NCBI GenBank assembly: GCA_001305055.1
Contig: BBZX01000002.1
Location: 186,001 to 250,000 of the forward strand
Reading direction: 5' to 3'
Source of the DNA: Clostridia bacterium UC5.1-1C12
GTDB taxonomy: Bacteria; Bacillota_I; Bacilli_A; Erysipelotrichales; Erysipelotrichaceae
Length of the DNA: 64,000 nt
Part shown: positions 41,660-56,103 of the stretch, in pieces
Layout of the letters: every line of letters starts with the position of its first letter
Position numbering within the stretch: position 1 is the stretch's first letter
Notes under the pieces: model-generated
Told to the model about the DNA's origin: nothing
The model's input: the letters and a program-made list of their open reading frames with translations, nothing else
The model's database searches: none
Made by a program: the position numbers and the translations under genes

Positions 41660-43015
41660 ATGCGTAAGTATTTTGGCAGCCGGCAATTTAATGGGCAGTT
41701 AATGAAGCTGGCAATACCGATTATGATCCAGAACGTGATCACTTCAAGCCTGAACTTCATTGATAATTTAATGGCAGGACAGTTAGGCAGTGCGGTGATC
41801 GGCGGTATTGCGGCATCAAATCGTTTCTTTGCGATCATGAATTCAGGCACTGCCAGTATTACCGGTACCTGTGGGATTTTTATTTCTCAGTTTTGTGGTG
41901 CAAATAATGAGGGGAAGATAAAAGAAAGCTTTCGCATTGCGATTTGGATTTCTTTTCTGTTAATGATTCCATTTCTTATTGGTGCCTGGGGGTTTCCTAA
42001 TTTAATCATTTCTTTCTTTATTGATGATCAGCGGATTATCGACGTGGGTGTACGCTATATGCGGATCATGGGCTTCTCTTACATTCCGCTTTGTTATTCA
42101 TCCGCTGTCGGCAGTGCAATGCGGGCGATTGGCAAACCGAAGATGCCGATGACGATTTGCGGAATCAGCGTCACAATTAAGCTTTTTTTGAATTTTATCT
42201 TTATGTTTGGCGCTTTTGGAATAACGGGAATGGGCGTAGAAGGAGCCGCTGCCGCGACAGTAATTACGCGTTTTATCGAAGCAGGCTTATACGCGGCGGC
42301 AATGAAAATCAATGTGTTTTCATTTTCAACGAAGCTGCGCGAAATGCATCAAATCACATGGCCGCTGCTGAAAAGAATCGTATATAAGGCAGTTCCTTTC
42401 TATCTGAATGATATGCTTTGGCAAGCCAGCAATTCAGTGATTTTAAAATGCTTCGGCACCCGCGGAGAACTGAATTACAGTGCTTATGCGATTGCATCGA
42501 CAATCATGGATATTTTCCATGCTTTTGATGGCGGAATAGGCAGTGCAGTGACCGTATTTATTTCTCAGAAGCTTGGTAACGGTGATCTGAATCATGCTCA
42601 AAAGAGCGGTTATCAGGCAAAAGGATTCAGTATGAGTGCCGCCGTGATATTATTTATCATGATGATATGCAGCAGCGTAATCATACCGTTTGTTTATAGC
42701 GGTTCACCGGCAAAGGTTATTTCAATAAGTCAGAAGCTGATCCTTCTGCAAAGCGTCGGTTTCCTGTTTTATGAATTAAGTATGATGAATTATTATATTT
42801 TTAAAGCTGGCGGTGATACCCGATCTATCGTCATCATGGACTGCGGATTGGTTTGGATCATTCATGTGCCATTATTGGCAGCCGCGGCCTATTTAACCGG
42901 CTTAACTATTTATGCTTTGATGGGCGTCAATATTTTTGCGGAGATGGTTAAGTCTCTGGTTGCCGCCGGCTTATTTAAGCGGGAGCATTGGTTAAAGAAT
43001 CTAGCTAAATCATAA
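41660..43015 (+). CDS. MATE family efflux transporter
   Basis: Intact MATE antiporter of 451 residues, twelve hydrophobic segments in two halves. Family-like pieces are IMIQNVITSSLNFIDNLMAG in TM1, SAVGSAMRAIGKPKMPM, and SVILKCFGTRGELNYSAYAI. The ATG at 41660 follows aaggaggg. It lies 50 bp after the GH1 gene behind a hairpin. The same order (PTS, GH1, MATE) occurs in the first bgl region. Substrate unknown. Export of toxic aglycones is a hypothesis drawn from position only. Confidence 0.92.
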   Translation: MRKYFGSRQFNGQLMKLAIPIMIQNVITSSLNFIDNLMAGQLGSAVIGGIAASNRFFAIMNSGTASITGTCGIFISQFCGANNEGKIKESFRIAIWISFLLMIPFLIGAWGFPNLIISFFIDDQRIIDVGVRYMRIMGFSYIPLCYSSAVGSAMRAIGKPKMPMTICGISVTIKLFLNFIFMFGAFGITGMGVEGAAAATVITRFIEAGLYAAAMKINVFSFSTKLREMHQITWPLLKRIVYKAVPFYLNDMLWQASNSVILKCFGTRGELNYSAYAIASTIMDIFHAFDGGIGSAVTVFISQKLGNGDLNHAQKSGYQAKGFSMSAAVILFIMMICSSVIIPFVYSGSPAKVISISQKLILLQSVGFLFYELSMMNYYIFKAGGDTRSIVIMDCGLVWIIHVPLLAAAAYLTGLTIYALMGVNIFAEMVKSLVAAGLFKREHWLKNLAKS

Positions 43016-43027
43016 ACCCGATATAAA

Positions 43028-43055
43028 AAAGTCATGTTTATATTCAAACATGACT
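43028..43055. terminator. Bidirectional terminator
   Basis: AGTCATGTTT and AAACATGACT around atattc, with A-rich and T-rich flanks, between convergent genes. Confidence 0.85.
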
Positions 43056-43060
43056 CTTTG

Positions 43061-43936
43061 CTATTTTTGAATCCAGCGGCCATAGATACCGCATGGCAGT
43101 ACCGTATGGGAACGTGTAATCGGCAGTCCGATTTCACCGGCGGTAATGCTGCCCTCAGGGTGTTTCTTACCGATCGTGCTGACTAACAGATTATTTAAAA
43201 CTGTGGGCGGGAATCCGGTCGTATATGAATTAACAAGGAAGAATAATGGCTCATCATCCAGAATTTCCAGACATGCACGAATTAAAGGATACAGCTGTTC
43301 CTCAATCTTCCAGATTTCACCATTCGGTCCGCGGCCATAGCTTGGCGGGTCCATGATGATTGCATGATATGTATGCCCGCGGCGCTTTTCACGTGCTACA
43401 AATTTTAATACATCATCAACAATGAAGCGAATTTTTTTATCTTCCAGATGTGAAAAGGCCATGTTTTCTTTTGCCCATTGAACCATTCCCTTACTGGCAT
43501 CGACGTGAACAACTTCCGCAGCACCGGCACTTGCGCAAGCCATCGTTGCACCGCCGGTATAAGCGAATAAATTCAAAACTCGAATCTCACGGCCAGCTTC
43601 ATGAATGGCTTTCATCATCCAATCCCAATTTGCTGCCTGTTCAGGAAATAAACCCGTATGTTTAAACCCTGTTGGACTTACTTTAAAGGTTAAATGCCGG
43701 TAATTGACTGTCCAAGTATCCTTTACCGGTTTTAAAAACTCCCAGCTGCCGCCGCCTGATGATGAGCGGTGATAATGCGCATGGGGGTGTTTCCATAAGT
43801 TATCTTCATGATCGATCGGCCAAATGGTTTGCGGGTCAGGACGTCTTAAAATGATATCCTTCCAACGTTCTAATTTCTCACCGTTACCGGTATCGATACA
43901 TTCATAATCTTTCCAATTTTCTGCGACTTGATTCAT
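43061..43936 (-). CDS. Class I SAM-dependent methyltransferase (RlmI-like)
   Basis: Methyltransferase of 291 residues in the rRNA methyltransferase-like group (PF10672). SAM-binding motif I is LNLFAYTGGATMACASAGA, followed by VVHVDASKGMVQWAKEN. The catalytic motif IV is IIMDPPSYGRGPNGE (DPPSY). The N-terminus is rich in Trp and His (RRPDPQTIWPI, HPHAHYHRSSSGGGSWEFL) as in this family. Intact. The likely substrate is 23S rRNA by comparison with RlmI/RlmK, but it lacks a PUA domain, so the exact target is unclear. It has a single-gene layout. Confidence 0.87.
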   Translation of the reverse strand: MNQVAENWKDYECIDTGNGEKLERWKDIILRRPDPQTIWPIDHEDNLWKHPHAHYHRSSSGGGSWEFLKPVKDTWTVNYRHLTFKVSPTGFKHTGLFPEQAANWDWMMKAIHEAGREIRVLNLFAYTGGATMACASAGAAEVVHVDASKGMVQWAKENMAFSHLEDKKIRFIVDDVLKFVAREKRRGHTYHAIIMDPPSYGRGPNGEIWKIEEQLYPLIRACLEILDDEPLFFLVNSYTTGFPPTVLNNLLVSTIGKKHPEGSITAGEIGLPITRSHTVLPCGIYGRWIQK

Positions 43937-44042
43937 AGGTACACCTCATTTTGCTTAATCATTATAGCATAGATAAGACCGGATTTACGACAATTTCACA
44001 CATTGTTTTGATGTTATGATTCAATTTTGACCCTGATTGGTG

Positions 44043-44048
44043 TATAAT
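44043..44048 (+). promoter_or_regulatory. -10 element before AlaX-like gene
   Basis: TATAAT at 44043-44048 with a weak -35 (TTCAAT at 44020-44025, 17-bp spacing). The ATG at 44077 follows aaaggagggg. Confidence 0.5.
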
Positions 44049-44076
44049 AAAAAGTAAGAACAAAAGGAGGGGTCGT

Positions 44077-45239
44077 ATGATAAATAAGAATTATGATCAG
44101 TGCTTTCATTGTGAATGTACCGCTCGTGTTAAAGAAGTAGTTGAAGAAAAGGACTTTTATTGGCACTATTTGGATAATACAATTTTCTTTGTAGAGTCAG
44201 GCGGCATGCGCAGTGATATAGGAACGATCAACAATCTTCCGGTACTTGGATTGAAAGTTGAAAACAATAAAGTCTGGCATTTGCTGGATCAAAAGCTTGA
44301 TGGAACTGTATTTTTATCAGTGAATCTGCATGAACGTTTCCGCAAAGCGCAGGTACACACTGCCCAGCATTTGATTTCAGCGTTAGTTGGGGGAATTTAT
44401 GGAGCTAAGACGATCTCACATCATGTGGGGATGATGAGAATGATGTAGAGTTTGAAATGACATCATTTACGCAGAGACAATGCAGCGAATTACAGATTCT
44501 GACCAACGGCTTGATCCGCGATGATCTGCCGGTCACGATTACTTATCCAAGCAAGGCTGAAGCGATGAAATTCGCTCCGAAGGATAATTGTGAGCATGAT
44601 GAGATTCGTGTTGTTAAGATCGGCAATCTTGATTATAATCTCTGCGGCTGCATTCATGTGCCAAGTCTAAAATATATTCAGATGATTAAAATACTGGGTT
44701 TTGAGAAAACAACACGCGGTATCAAAATCAAATACTTGTGCGGCGATCAGTTCTTAGACGCATTTGAAAAGCGCTATGATGTTCTGGAAGAAATGTCTCA
44801 TACATTAGCACTGCCGCATCTGTATGTGATGAGCGGTGTCAATAAGCTGATGAATGACAAAAAGAAACTGACTGAGCAGCTTGTGGAAATGAAGAATAAT
44901 TATTATACTTATCTTGCGAAGGAAATAGCAACAACGAATAAGAAGAATACAGTAATCCATGAGTTTACAGACTTTGATGCGAAAGATTTGAGTCAGTTCA
45001 CTTTAGCGTTTGTCAATAACTATGATCGGGTGGCAATTTTTATTACTCATACAGATTCCGAAAATATGCACATTACGATCGCTCATAGTCCGAATATCGC
45101 TTTTAATTCTCAGGTATTCTTTAAATTATTGGCAGAGAAGTTCGGACTGCACGGCGGCGGCAATGCGGCTCTTGCGCAAGGCGGCGGAAAATATGATCCG
45201 CAAATTCTTGAATTTCTTAAAAATAGTCCGATATTCTAA
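44077..45239 (+). CDS. Alanyl-tRNA editing protein, AlaX-like with DHHA1 (frameshifted)
   Basis: Free-standing relative of the AlaRS editing domain, about 387 residues, with no aminoacylation domain. It hydrolyses mischarged tRNA-Ala in characterised relatives. Order: beta-barrel (WHYLDNTIFFVESGGMRSD), zinc motif HTAQHLISA (HxxxH), tRNA-SAD region with CGCIHVPS as the second zinc pair, RGIKIKYLCG, a coiled linker, and a C-terminal DHHA1 domain ending GLHGGGNAALAQGGGKYD. A G missing at 44427-44430 splits it; restored it reads ISHHVGDDENDVEFEM. The start is the ATG at 44077. It has no obvious partner gene nearby. Confidence 0.88.
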
Positions 45240-45276
45240 TAAATATGATATACTTAATGCGGTTTGGAGGTAAAGC

Positions 45277-45882
45277 ATGAAAATGAAGATAAAAACATTG
45301 CTGAGCATGGGGGTTGCTTTAACCCTTGTATTAAGCGGATGTTCAAAACCGGAGGAAGAACCTGCTCCGATAGAAGATGTAGTTGAGACGCTGCGCGGCA
45401 ATGATGCCTATGCGTCACCAGTTAATCCGACCAATGAACAGATTTTGGCATTTAATGCACTGACGGATGCGGTTGCCAGCGGCAACACTGAAGAGATTGC
45501 GAAAAATGTTGCGATCTGCTTCGCGTTTGATTTCTTTTCCATGAAGAATAAAACCGGACAGGACGATGTCGGCGGCTTAACTTATCTGCCGGATGACCGC
45601 ATTGAAGAATTTAAAACTTATGCTGTCTCACATTATTATCAAAATTATGCAGCAATCGTAAATGATTATGGTCAGGAATCACTGCCATGCGTTAAGTCGG
45701 TGACGATCAATTCCACAACTTCTCAGCAGGTACAGTACCTTGGCAATGCATATGATGGCTATGTGGTTAAGGCCTCCATTGAATATCAGAAAACCAAGAT
45801 GGATGAAACTGCATTGAAGACTGAAATTACAGCCACCATGATTGTAGATAACGGCATCGTAGGATTAATTGCAGTAGAATAA
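45277..45882 (+). CDS. Lipoprotein of unknown function
   Basis: Lipoprotein of 201 residues. The signal peptide is MKMKIKTLLSMGVALTLVLSGC with lipobox LSGC. The mature part begins with an acidic linker (SKPEEEPAPIEDVVETLRG). A mixed helical/strand region follows, with VASGNTEEIAKNVAICFAFD and DVGGLTYLPDDRIEEFKTYA. I do not recognise a family. The ATG at 45277 follows ggaggt. It is intact and probably monocistronic, followed by a terminator. Confidence 0.78.
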   Translation: MKMKIKTLLSMGVALTLVLSGCSKPEEEPAPIEDVVETLRGNDAYASPVNPTNEQILAFNALTDAVASGNTEEIAKNVAICFAFDFFSMKNKTGQDDVGGLTYLPDDRIEEFKTYAVSHYYQNYAAIVNDYGQESLPCVKSVTINSTTSQQVQYLGNAYDGYVVKASIEYQKTKMDETALKTEITATMIVDNGIVGLIAVE

Positions 45883-45895
45883 AAGTTTAAATAGC

Positions 45896-45922
45896 CTCAT
45901 TTCATAGTGAGGCTTTTTTGTG
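45896..45922 (+). terminator. Terminator after lipoprotein gene
   Basis: AGCCTCA and TGAGGCT around tttcatag, then six T. Confidence 0.9.
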
Positions 45923-45937
45923 CTTTATTGATAAATA

Positions 45938-45962
45938 AAACCCGCTGTTAAACAGCGGGTTC
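45938..45962 (-). terminator. Terminator of LCP gene (minus strand)
   Basis: AACCCGCTG and CAGCGGGTT with a short loop. On the minus strand it is followed by a T-rich stretch. It lies just after the LCP stop at 45966. Confidence 0.85.
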
Positions 45963-45965
45963 ATA

Positions 45966-47831
45966 CTAGGGTTCAAGTGTTGGATCGATTGGCTGCGTTG
46001 GATCGACAGGCAGTGTTGGATCGATAACCGGTGCTTCAGGCTCTTGATCCGGCGTTTCAGCCGGCGGCTCTGGAATATCAGGTTCAGGATCGGTTGGATC
46101 TGAAGGTTCACCTGGATGATCGGGCATATTCGGATCTTCATTTGGTTTTTCACCTTCTGGGTCATTTGGATCAATTTCACCCTCAGGATTTTCCTCATCT
46201 TCACTTGGTTCAGTTTCTGGATATTCCAAAGAATAGAATTGGTATATTTTTGTTGTTACATTATCTGTCCACAGCATATATGGACTTTCAAGCGGATATT
46301 CAACAGGATCACTTAAATCATCAAGTCTGAATGCAAATTCATTTAGCTTCATGGTTTCAAACATCTGCAGGTACTTGCGATAAACTGCCCGCACATCCTC
46401 ACGGTTCAAAATATAGACGCTGAGCGGCAGATCCGCTCCCATGCTGGCAGTCGGATACATGTCAGAGTAACCATTTTCCATATGCAGTGTTTCAAATGTC
46501 CATGGCTGAATTTCCTCGGCTTCTGATTTAATGAGCCGTTTCACCAGATCCATAGGGATATTTGTCGATACATATTTAGGGCCAATCTCTAATAAGGTAG
46601 GAACCTTATTGATACCATCGGCTGATAATACTTTATTGATGATACCTTTAATGATTTCCTGCTGAGCCATGGTGCGTTCAATATCACCATAAGATTTACG
46701 ATGACGGGCATAAGCAAGTGCCTGCTTGCCGTTGAGCATCTGTTCACCTTGATTAAGGCAAATCAAATCCTCAGGAGCAAAGCTGCGGTTTTCGTCCTGT
46801 TCACAGAAAGTGACGGCAACATTCGCATTGATACCGCCCAGTGTATCAACAATTTCAATAAGTGAAGTAAAGCTTACCTTGGCATAATAATCAATAGGGA
46901 AGCCAAATACTTTCTCCATGGTGGAAATCGTTGTATCAATACCATAAATGCCCGTATGTGTCAGCTTGTCCGGGAAATTTGCGGCTGCAGTGTTCGGCAC
47001 ATAAGCATCACGCGGAATGGAGACCATTTCAATGTGATTGGTCAGCGGGTTTACCAGCAGCAGAAGGTTGACATCACTGCGTAAATTAATGGTTGGTTCA
47101 CCTACTTCATCCATGCCGGAGATGTAAATCGTAAAAGGTTCTTTACTGATATCCTTGGTTGACTGTGAAGTGGTGTTACTGTTCGCACGATCGAAAGTTG
47201 CGATAATTTTAAATTTAGTATCAAAATCTTCAATCTGTTCATCAAGAGTAGAAGCATAAGAAGAAGTAAAGATCATTGCTTCTACTTTGCCGCTTAATAC
47301 ATCCTGGGCAAGTGTCAGGTAATTGGTATAAGCTTCGTACGTTGGGTTGACGAGTGTTGGTTCACTTAACAGCTGATCGATTACATAGTTAGCGTTGTCA
47401 GCGTCATTACCCTCTTGATAGCCTATTTTGGCATTGCTCAAATCAGCTAATGCGTTGACTGATGAATCAGCGGGTACCATCACGGTGATTCGGTTTGTCA
47501 TAACCGTAGGACTATTGTCAATGCTGGCCATCGCACTGTTGACCTTCCACATGAAGAAAGCACCAAAACATAAGAAGATACTAAGCACGATACTGCACGC
47601 TCGTTTTGTAATCTTGATCCAGCCTTTGTATTCAAGTATATCTATAATAATAAGGATAAAGGCTAAAATCAGTAAAGCGGCTATGATTAATACAAGAAAT
47701 TTAGTAGGTATCATGTTTAAATGGAAGCATTCAAACATAAAAATCAGCATACAAAGTATATAAAAAACGTCTAAACCTATATCTAAAGCATTCCTTTTCA
47801 GCTTTTCAATCAATGCAGAATCAATATGCAT
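45966..47831 (-). CDS. LytR-CpsA-Psr (LCP) family protein
   Basis: Membrane-anchored LCP enzyme of 621 residues, which in known cases attaches teichoic acids or capsular polymers to peptidoglycan. Layout: three N-terminal hydrophobic segments (about 15-120) and a domain of about 100 residues resembling a solute-binding fold (ITVMVPADSSVNALADLS, KIGYQEGNDADNANYVIDQL, VEAMIFTSSYASTLDEQIED). The LCP domain comes next (about 230-470) with SDVNLLLLVNP, MVSIPRDAYVP, LTHTGIYGIDTT and GKQALAYARHRKSYGDIERT. The conserved Arg residues of the phosphate site are present. The tail of about 75 residues is rich in Pro, Glu and Asp. The start at 47831 follows gaggtgat. A second LCP gene lies upstream. Confidence 0.9.
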   Translation of the reverse strand: MHIDSALIEKLKRNALDIGLDVFYILCMLIFMFECFHLNMIPTKFLVLIIAALLILAFILIIIDILEYKGWIKITKRACSIVLSIFLCFGAFFMWKVNSAMASIDNSPTVMTNRITVMVPADSSVNALADLSNAKIGYQEGNDADNANYVIDQLLSEPTLVNPTYEAYTNYLTLAQDVLSGKVEAMIFTSSYASTLDEQIEDFDTKFKIIATFDRANSNTTSQSTKDISKEPFTIYISGMDEVGEPTINLRSDVNLLLLVNPLTNHIEMVSIPRDAYVPNTAAANFPDKLTHTGIYGIDTTISTMEKVFGFPIDYYAKVSFTSLIEIVDTLGGINANVAVTFCEQDENRSFAPEDLICLNQGEQMLNGKQALAYARHRKSYGDIERTMAQQEIIKGIINKVLSADGINKVPTLLEIGPKYVSTNIPMDLVKRLIKSEAEEIQPWTFETLHMENGYSDMYPTASMGADLPLSVYILNREDVRAVYRKYLQMFETMKLNEFAFRLDDLSDPVEYPLESPYMLWTDNVTTKIYQFYSLEYPETEPSEDEENPEGEIDPNDPEGEKPNEDPNMPDHPGEPSDPTDPEPDIPEPPAETPDQEPEAPVIDPTLPVDPTQPIDPTLEP

Positions 47832-47939
47832 CCAATCACCTCGTTTATTTATTATACATTAAAAGTTCCCATTTGAAAGGATTTCAGTTAATTTTCCATA
47901 ATTTATAGGAATTATATGTGCAAATTAGCAGGTGATTGA

Positions 47940-48125
47940 TATTTCAAATTTTATTTAGATGAGATTCAGCAAACGGCTATCTTGAGAGATGTATACGAGA
48001 AGAATTCGAAATTGGAGGAATGTATCATTCCTGAAGAAGTGGTCAAAGATGACAAACGGTATAAAGTAATTGCATTTGGTGATTTTCAGTTTCAAAATGA
48101 CGGCAGTATATCTATAAGAGTTTAA
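47940..48125 (+). pseudogene. Remnant of BspA-like leucine-rich repeat protein
   Basis: Open frame of 61 codons without a start codon and with no signal peptide. It reads FYLDEIQQTAILRDVYEKN, then LEECIIPEEVVKDDKRYKV and IAFGDFQFQNDGSISIRV. This resembles the N-terminal cap and first LRR_5 repeat (IPE...Y.V..IG...F.N..SI) of BspA-type surface proteins. The rest of such a gene is missing. It is most likely a leftover fragment in the LCP intergenic region. The alternative is a chance match, since it is short. Confidence 0.5.
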
Positions 48126-48673
48126 GCTATACAAATTAAGTTTAACAAAATTGAGCTGAAAACCAGCTCTCTCACTATGGGGATGGAATCATAATGGATG
48201 AAGTCTCCGCCGGTTAGAAAAAGAAATGATGTTTTTCTCCAAGTTTCATCATTTCTTTTTTGCGTTATTATAGAGAATTTCATGTTTCAAGCAATAATGA
48301 AAGTTAGAAAATATTCAGCGGAAATAGAATTCTTATTACAACCGGAAAAGCCCATGAAATAGTATTACTGTTGTTTGCAATACTTTCCCGCGAAGGGTGA
48401 AATGCCCATCCCATGCGGGCTGCGGTGTATTCCTATGCAGCTCCTTGCTCCTTATAACGGCTAAAACAGCTATGCAGGCAATATAATATTAAATCAATAA
48501 GCACAGTAACAGAAGCAATATAATGACAGAGGGTAATTTAAAATAATTTTATTAGTGCATTTTAATATAGAAAAATCAGTATATTTGAAGTTCGGCAAAT
48601 TCAAAAATAAAAGTCATAGATGAATAAGGATTCAACAATCAGCATCTATGACTTCATTTTATGTTTAATAGTC
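48126..48673. other. Intergenic region with terminator-like hairpin and GC-rich element
   Basis: About 550 bases without a gene. At 48218-48261 a hairpin (AAAAAGAAATGATG with CATCATTTCTTTTTT) can act as a terminator in either direction. At 48387-48480 is a block more GC-rich than its surroundings with several self-complementary stretches, described separately. The rest is AT-rich, and I see nothing in it. Confidence 0.55.
48387..48480. ncRNA. Possible structured RNA or conserved element
   Basis: CCCGC (48387-48391) pairs with GCGGG (48415-48419), enclosing GGG/CCC pairings. Next, gctgc (48419-48423) can pair with gcagc (48437-48441). The block ctatgcag occurs twice (48433-48440 and 48470-48477). 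The element stands out in composition from the AT-rich flanks. Short frames on either strand read like peptides I recall as common hypothetical proteins in gut Firmicutes (plus strand GKAHEIVLLLFAILSREG). That memory is not verified. Strand and boundaries are not settled. Confidence 0.35.
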
Positions 48674-50241
48674 TTATTGATAATTCTCTGCCCAAACTAA
48701 ATTTGGATTAGACGGCATCTGCTTCACATAACGATTCAAATCGTTCAAATCAAACTTCAGGTCATTCAGTTCTACAGGATCATGCATTGCTTGATAGCGC
48801 TCATATACCTTTACTACATCGCTATAGCTAAGAATCATTACATCCTGATACAGATCAGGAACACTTGCCGTTGGCATCAGCTGTGAGATTCCATTTGTCA
48901 ATGCAATTGAATCGAACGTCCAGTCACCGATATTGTTCATCTCAGCGGATACAAAGTTGGTGATTGCTGAATAGGGCATATTTGTTACCATATACTGCGG
49001 AATGATACTCAGCACATCAGGGATGCGGCTGAAGCCAACCGGTGTCATCATCCGCTTAACAATAGCCTTAATGATATCCTGCTGAACCTGATTGCGTGTC
49101 AGTTCATTCGCATAGCTTGCACGATGTCTTGCCAGTGCTAAAGCCGCCGGACCATAGATGAATCGTTCACCTTCTTCAAGGCAGATTTGATCATCCCATA
49201 AATAGGAACGTTCAGCATTCTGTTCACAGAAGGTAACCGGTACATTAACGGTTATGCCATCTACTGTATTAACAATTTCAATCAATGAGGAAAAGCTTAC
49301 CTTTACATAATAGTCAATCGGGAATCCAAATAATTCCTCGGCAGCTGCAATCGTTGTATCGATGCTGTAAAGACCGGTATGGGTCAGCTTATCCAACTGA
49401 TTATCCTTTGCCGGGTTAGGCACATAGGAATCTCGCGGAATCGAAATCATTGTCACATGATTGGCAGCGGGATCTACCAGCATTAAAATATTCACATCAC
49501 TTCTCAGCTGCTGATGCGGATCACCTAATTCATCCATTCCTGATAAATATACGGCAAATGGCTCGTCCGGCAGCTTGGCATTCACATCGGACGGAGCAAG
49601 TTCAGTTTCCCGAGTAAACGTCTCTATGACCTTATATGAACCGGCAAAACCTTCTACTGAATCAGCCATCATCTTGATGTATGCGTCATTGATGAGAATT
49701 GCATCATCATAGCCAAGCAGGAAATCATTGATCATAACGGAATAATCAACATATTCATACTTCCCATATTCAATTCTAGGTCTATTTTATCAAGGGCAAA
49801 CTCAGTCAGCTCCTTATCTGTACCAGTCTGTAAACCAATTGTTTTTCCATTAAAATCTTCAATTGAATTGCCTTCATTATCTGCAAGTGCCAGCAGTGAT
49901 ATTTTATCGATCCGTGTCTGTTTCTCATCAGTGATTGTTTTGAGTGTATTAGTTAAAGTTCCGGCATAGTGATTACCCACCAGCATAAAAACAATGATCA
50001 ATACTTGCAGTACACGTTTAACATTCGTTATTCCAGCTTTTAGCTTCATCATCATCAGCACGATAAACATGGCCAGCAAAACAATCAGCAATGCGAGTAT
50101 CAGTATCAGCCATTTGAAATTAAGCATGTTTAAGTTTATTAACGTGAAAATAAATATGACTGTGACAACGATTTGAATCACAGATAGAATAAGATCAGGT
50201 ATTCTGGTTCTTTTTCTTCTTGGTCTTTTTTCTGCCTTCAT
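48674..50241 (-). CDS. LCP family protein, second copy (frameshifted)
   Basis: Second LytR-CpsA-Psr protein, about 523 residues, parallel to the one downstream. It has a basic cytoplasmic N-terminus (KAEKRPRRKRTRIPD), three hydrophobic segments, a solute-binding-like domain (ISLLALADNEGNSIEDFNGK, IGLQTGTDKELTEFALDK), then LCP (DVNILMLVDP, MISIPRDSYVP, LTHTGLYSIDTT, PAALALARHRASYANELTRN). It lacks the proline-rich tail. An A is missing on the coding strand at 49761-49762. Corrected, the join reads NMGKYEYVDYSVMINDFLLG. The start is the ATG at 50241 behind ggagg, 30 bp inside the longest frame. Redundant LCP genes are common in Firmicutes. Confidence 0.9.
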
Positions 50242-50418
50242 AAAAAACCTCCAATTAATATCATAAAACATTATACCCTATGCATTTAAAGAATAACAGA
50301 AGTTTCAGAAATTTGAAAGAAACATTAAATAGCACATCATTTTTGTCATAAAAGATAAATGTGAAAGAAAAGGTTTCTTTAAATCATAATTTACTAAAAA
50401 AGTAGTCATGATTTTTGG

Positions 50419-50424
50419 TATAAT
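50419..50424 (+). promoter_or_regulatory. -10 element before pcrA
   Basis: TATAAT at 50419-50424 lies about 20 bp before the pcrA start. No good -35 is visible 17 bp upstream (A-run). It could be an extended -10 type promoter. Confidence 0.45.
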
Positions 50425-50443
50425 GATACGCAGAGGTGATCGC

Positions 50444-55795
<5,352 letters not shown>

Positions 55796-55809
55796 CAGGA
55801 GGAAGATCG

Positions 55810-56103
55810 ATGGAGAAATTTGAAAAAGGAATGCTGAAAAAACTGGCCAATGATGTCATGTTTGATTTGAATGATCAGGAAATCAGCGAATTGCAGGAAG
55901 AGCTTGAAATTTATGTGCGGCAGATGGATCTGTTAAACCGCATAGATACGGAAAATGTAGAGGAAATGGTATATCCGTTTGAAACACCTACTACGTTTAT
56001 CCGTGATGATGAGCATGAGTACGCACTAAATGCGGCAGACGCGCTGGCGAATGCTCCGCGTGTGGCAGCGAATCATATTGTCGTACCAAAGGTGGTGAAA
56101 TAA
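55810..56103 (+). CDS. gatC: Asp-tRNA(Asn)/Glu-tRNA(Gln) amidotransferase subunit C
   Basis: Small subunit of 97 residues that stabilises GatA against GatB. It is helical, with the family end NRIDTENVEEMVYPFETPTT and NAPRVAANHIVVPKVV. The ATG at 55810 follows acaggagga. Its stop overlaps the gatA start by one base. Intact. Confidence 0.95.
   Translation: MEKFEKGMLKKLANDVMFDLNDQEISELQEELEIYVRQMDLLNRIDTENVEEMVYPFETPTTFIRDDEHEYALNAADALANAPRVAANHIVVPKVVK

Noticed and set aside
45902..46330. Repeat-rich short frames on both strands opposite the LCP tail
   Set aside because: They are shadows of the proline/acid-rich C-terminal repeats of the LCP protein, on the same bases.
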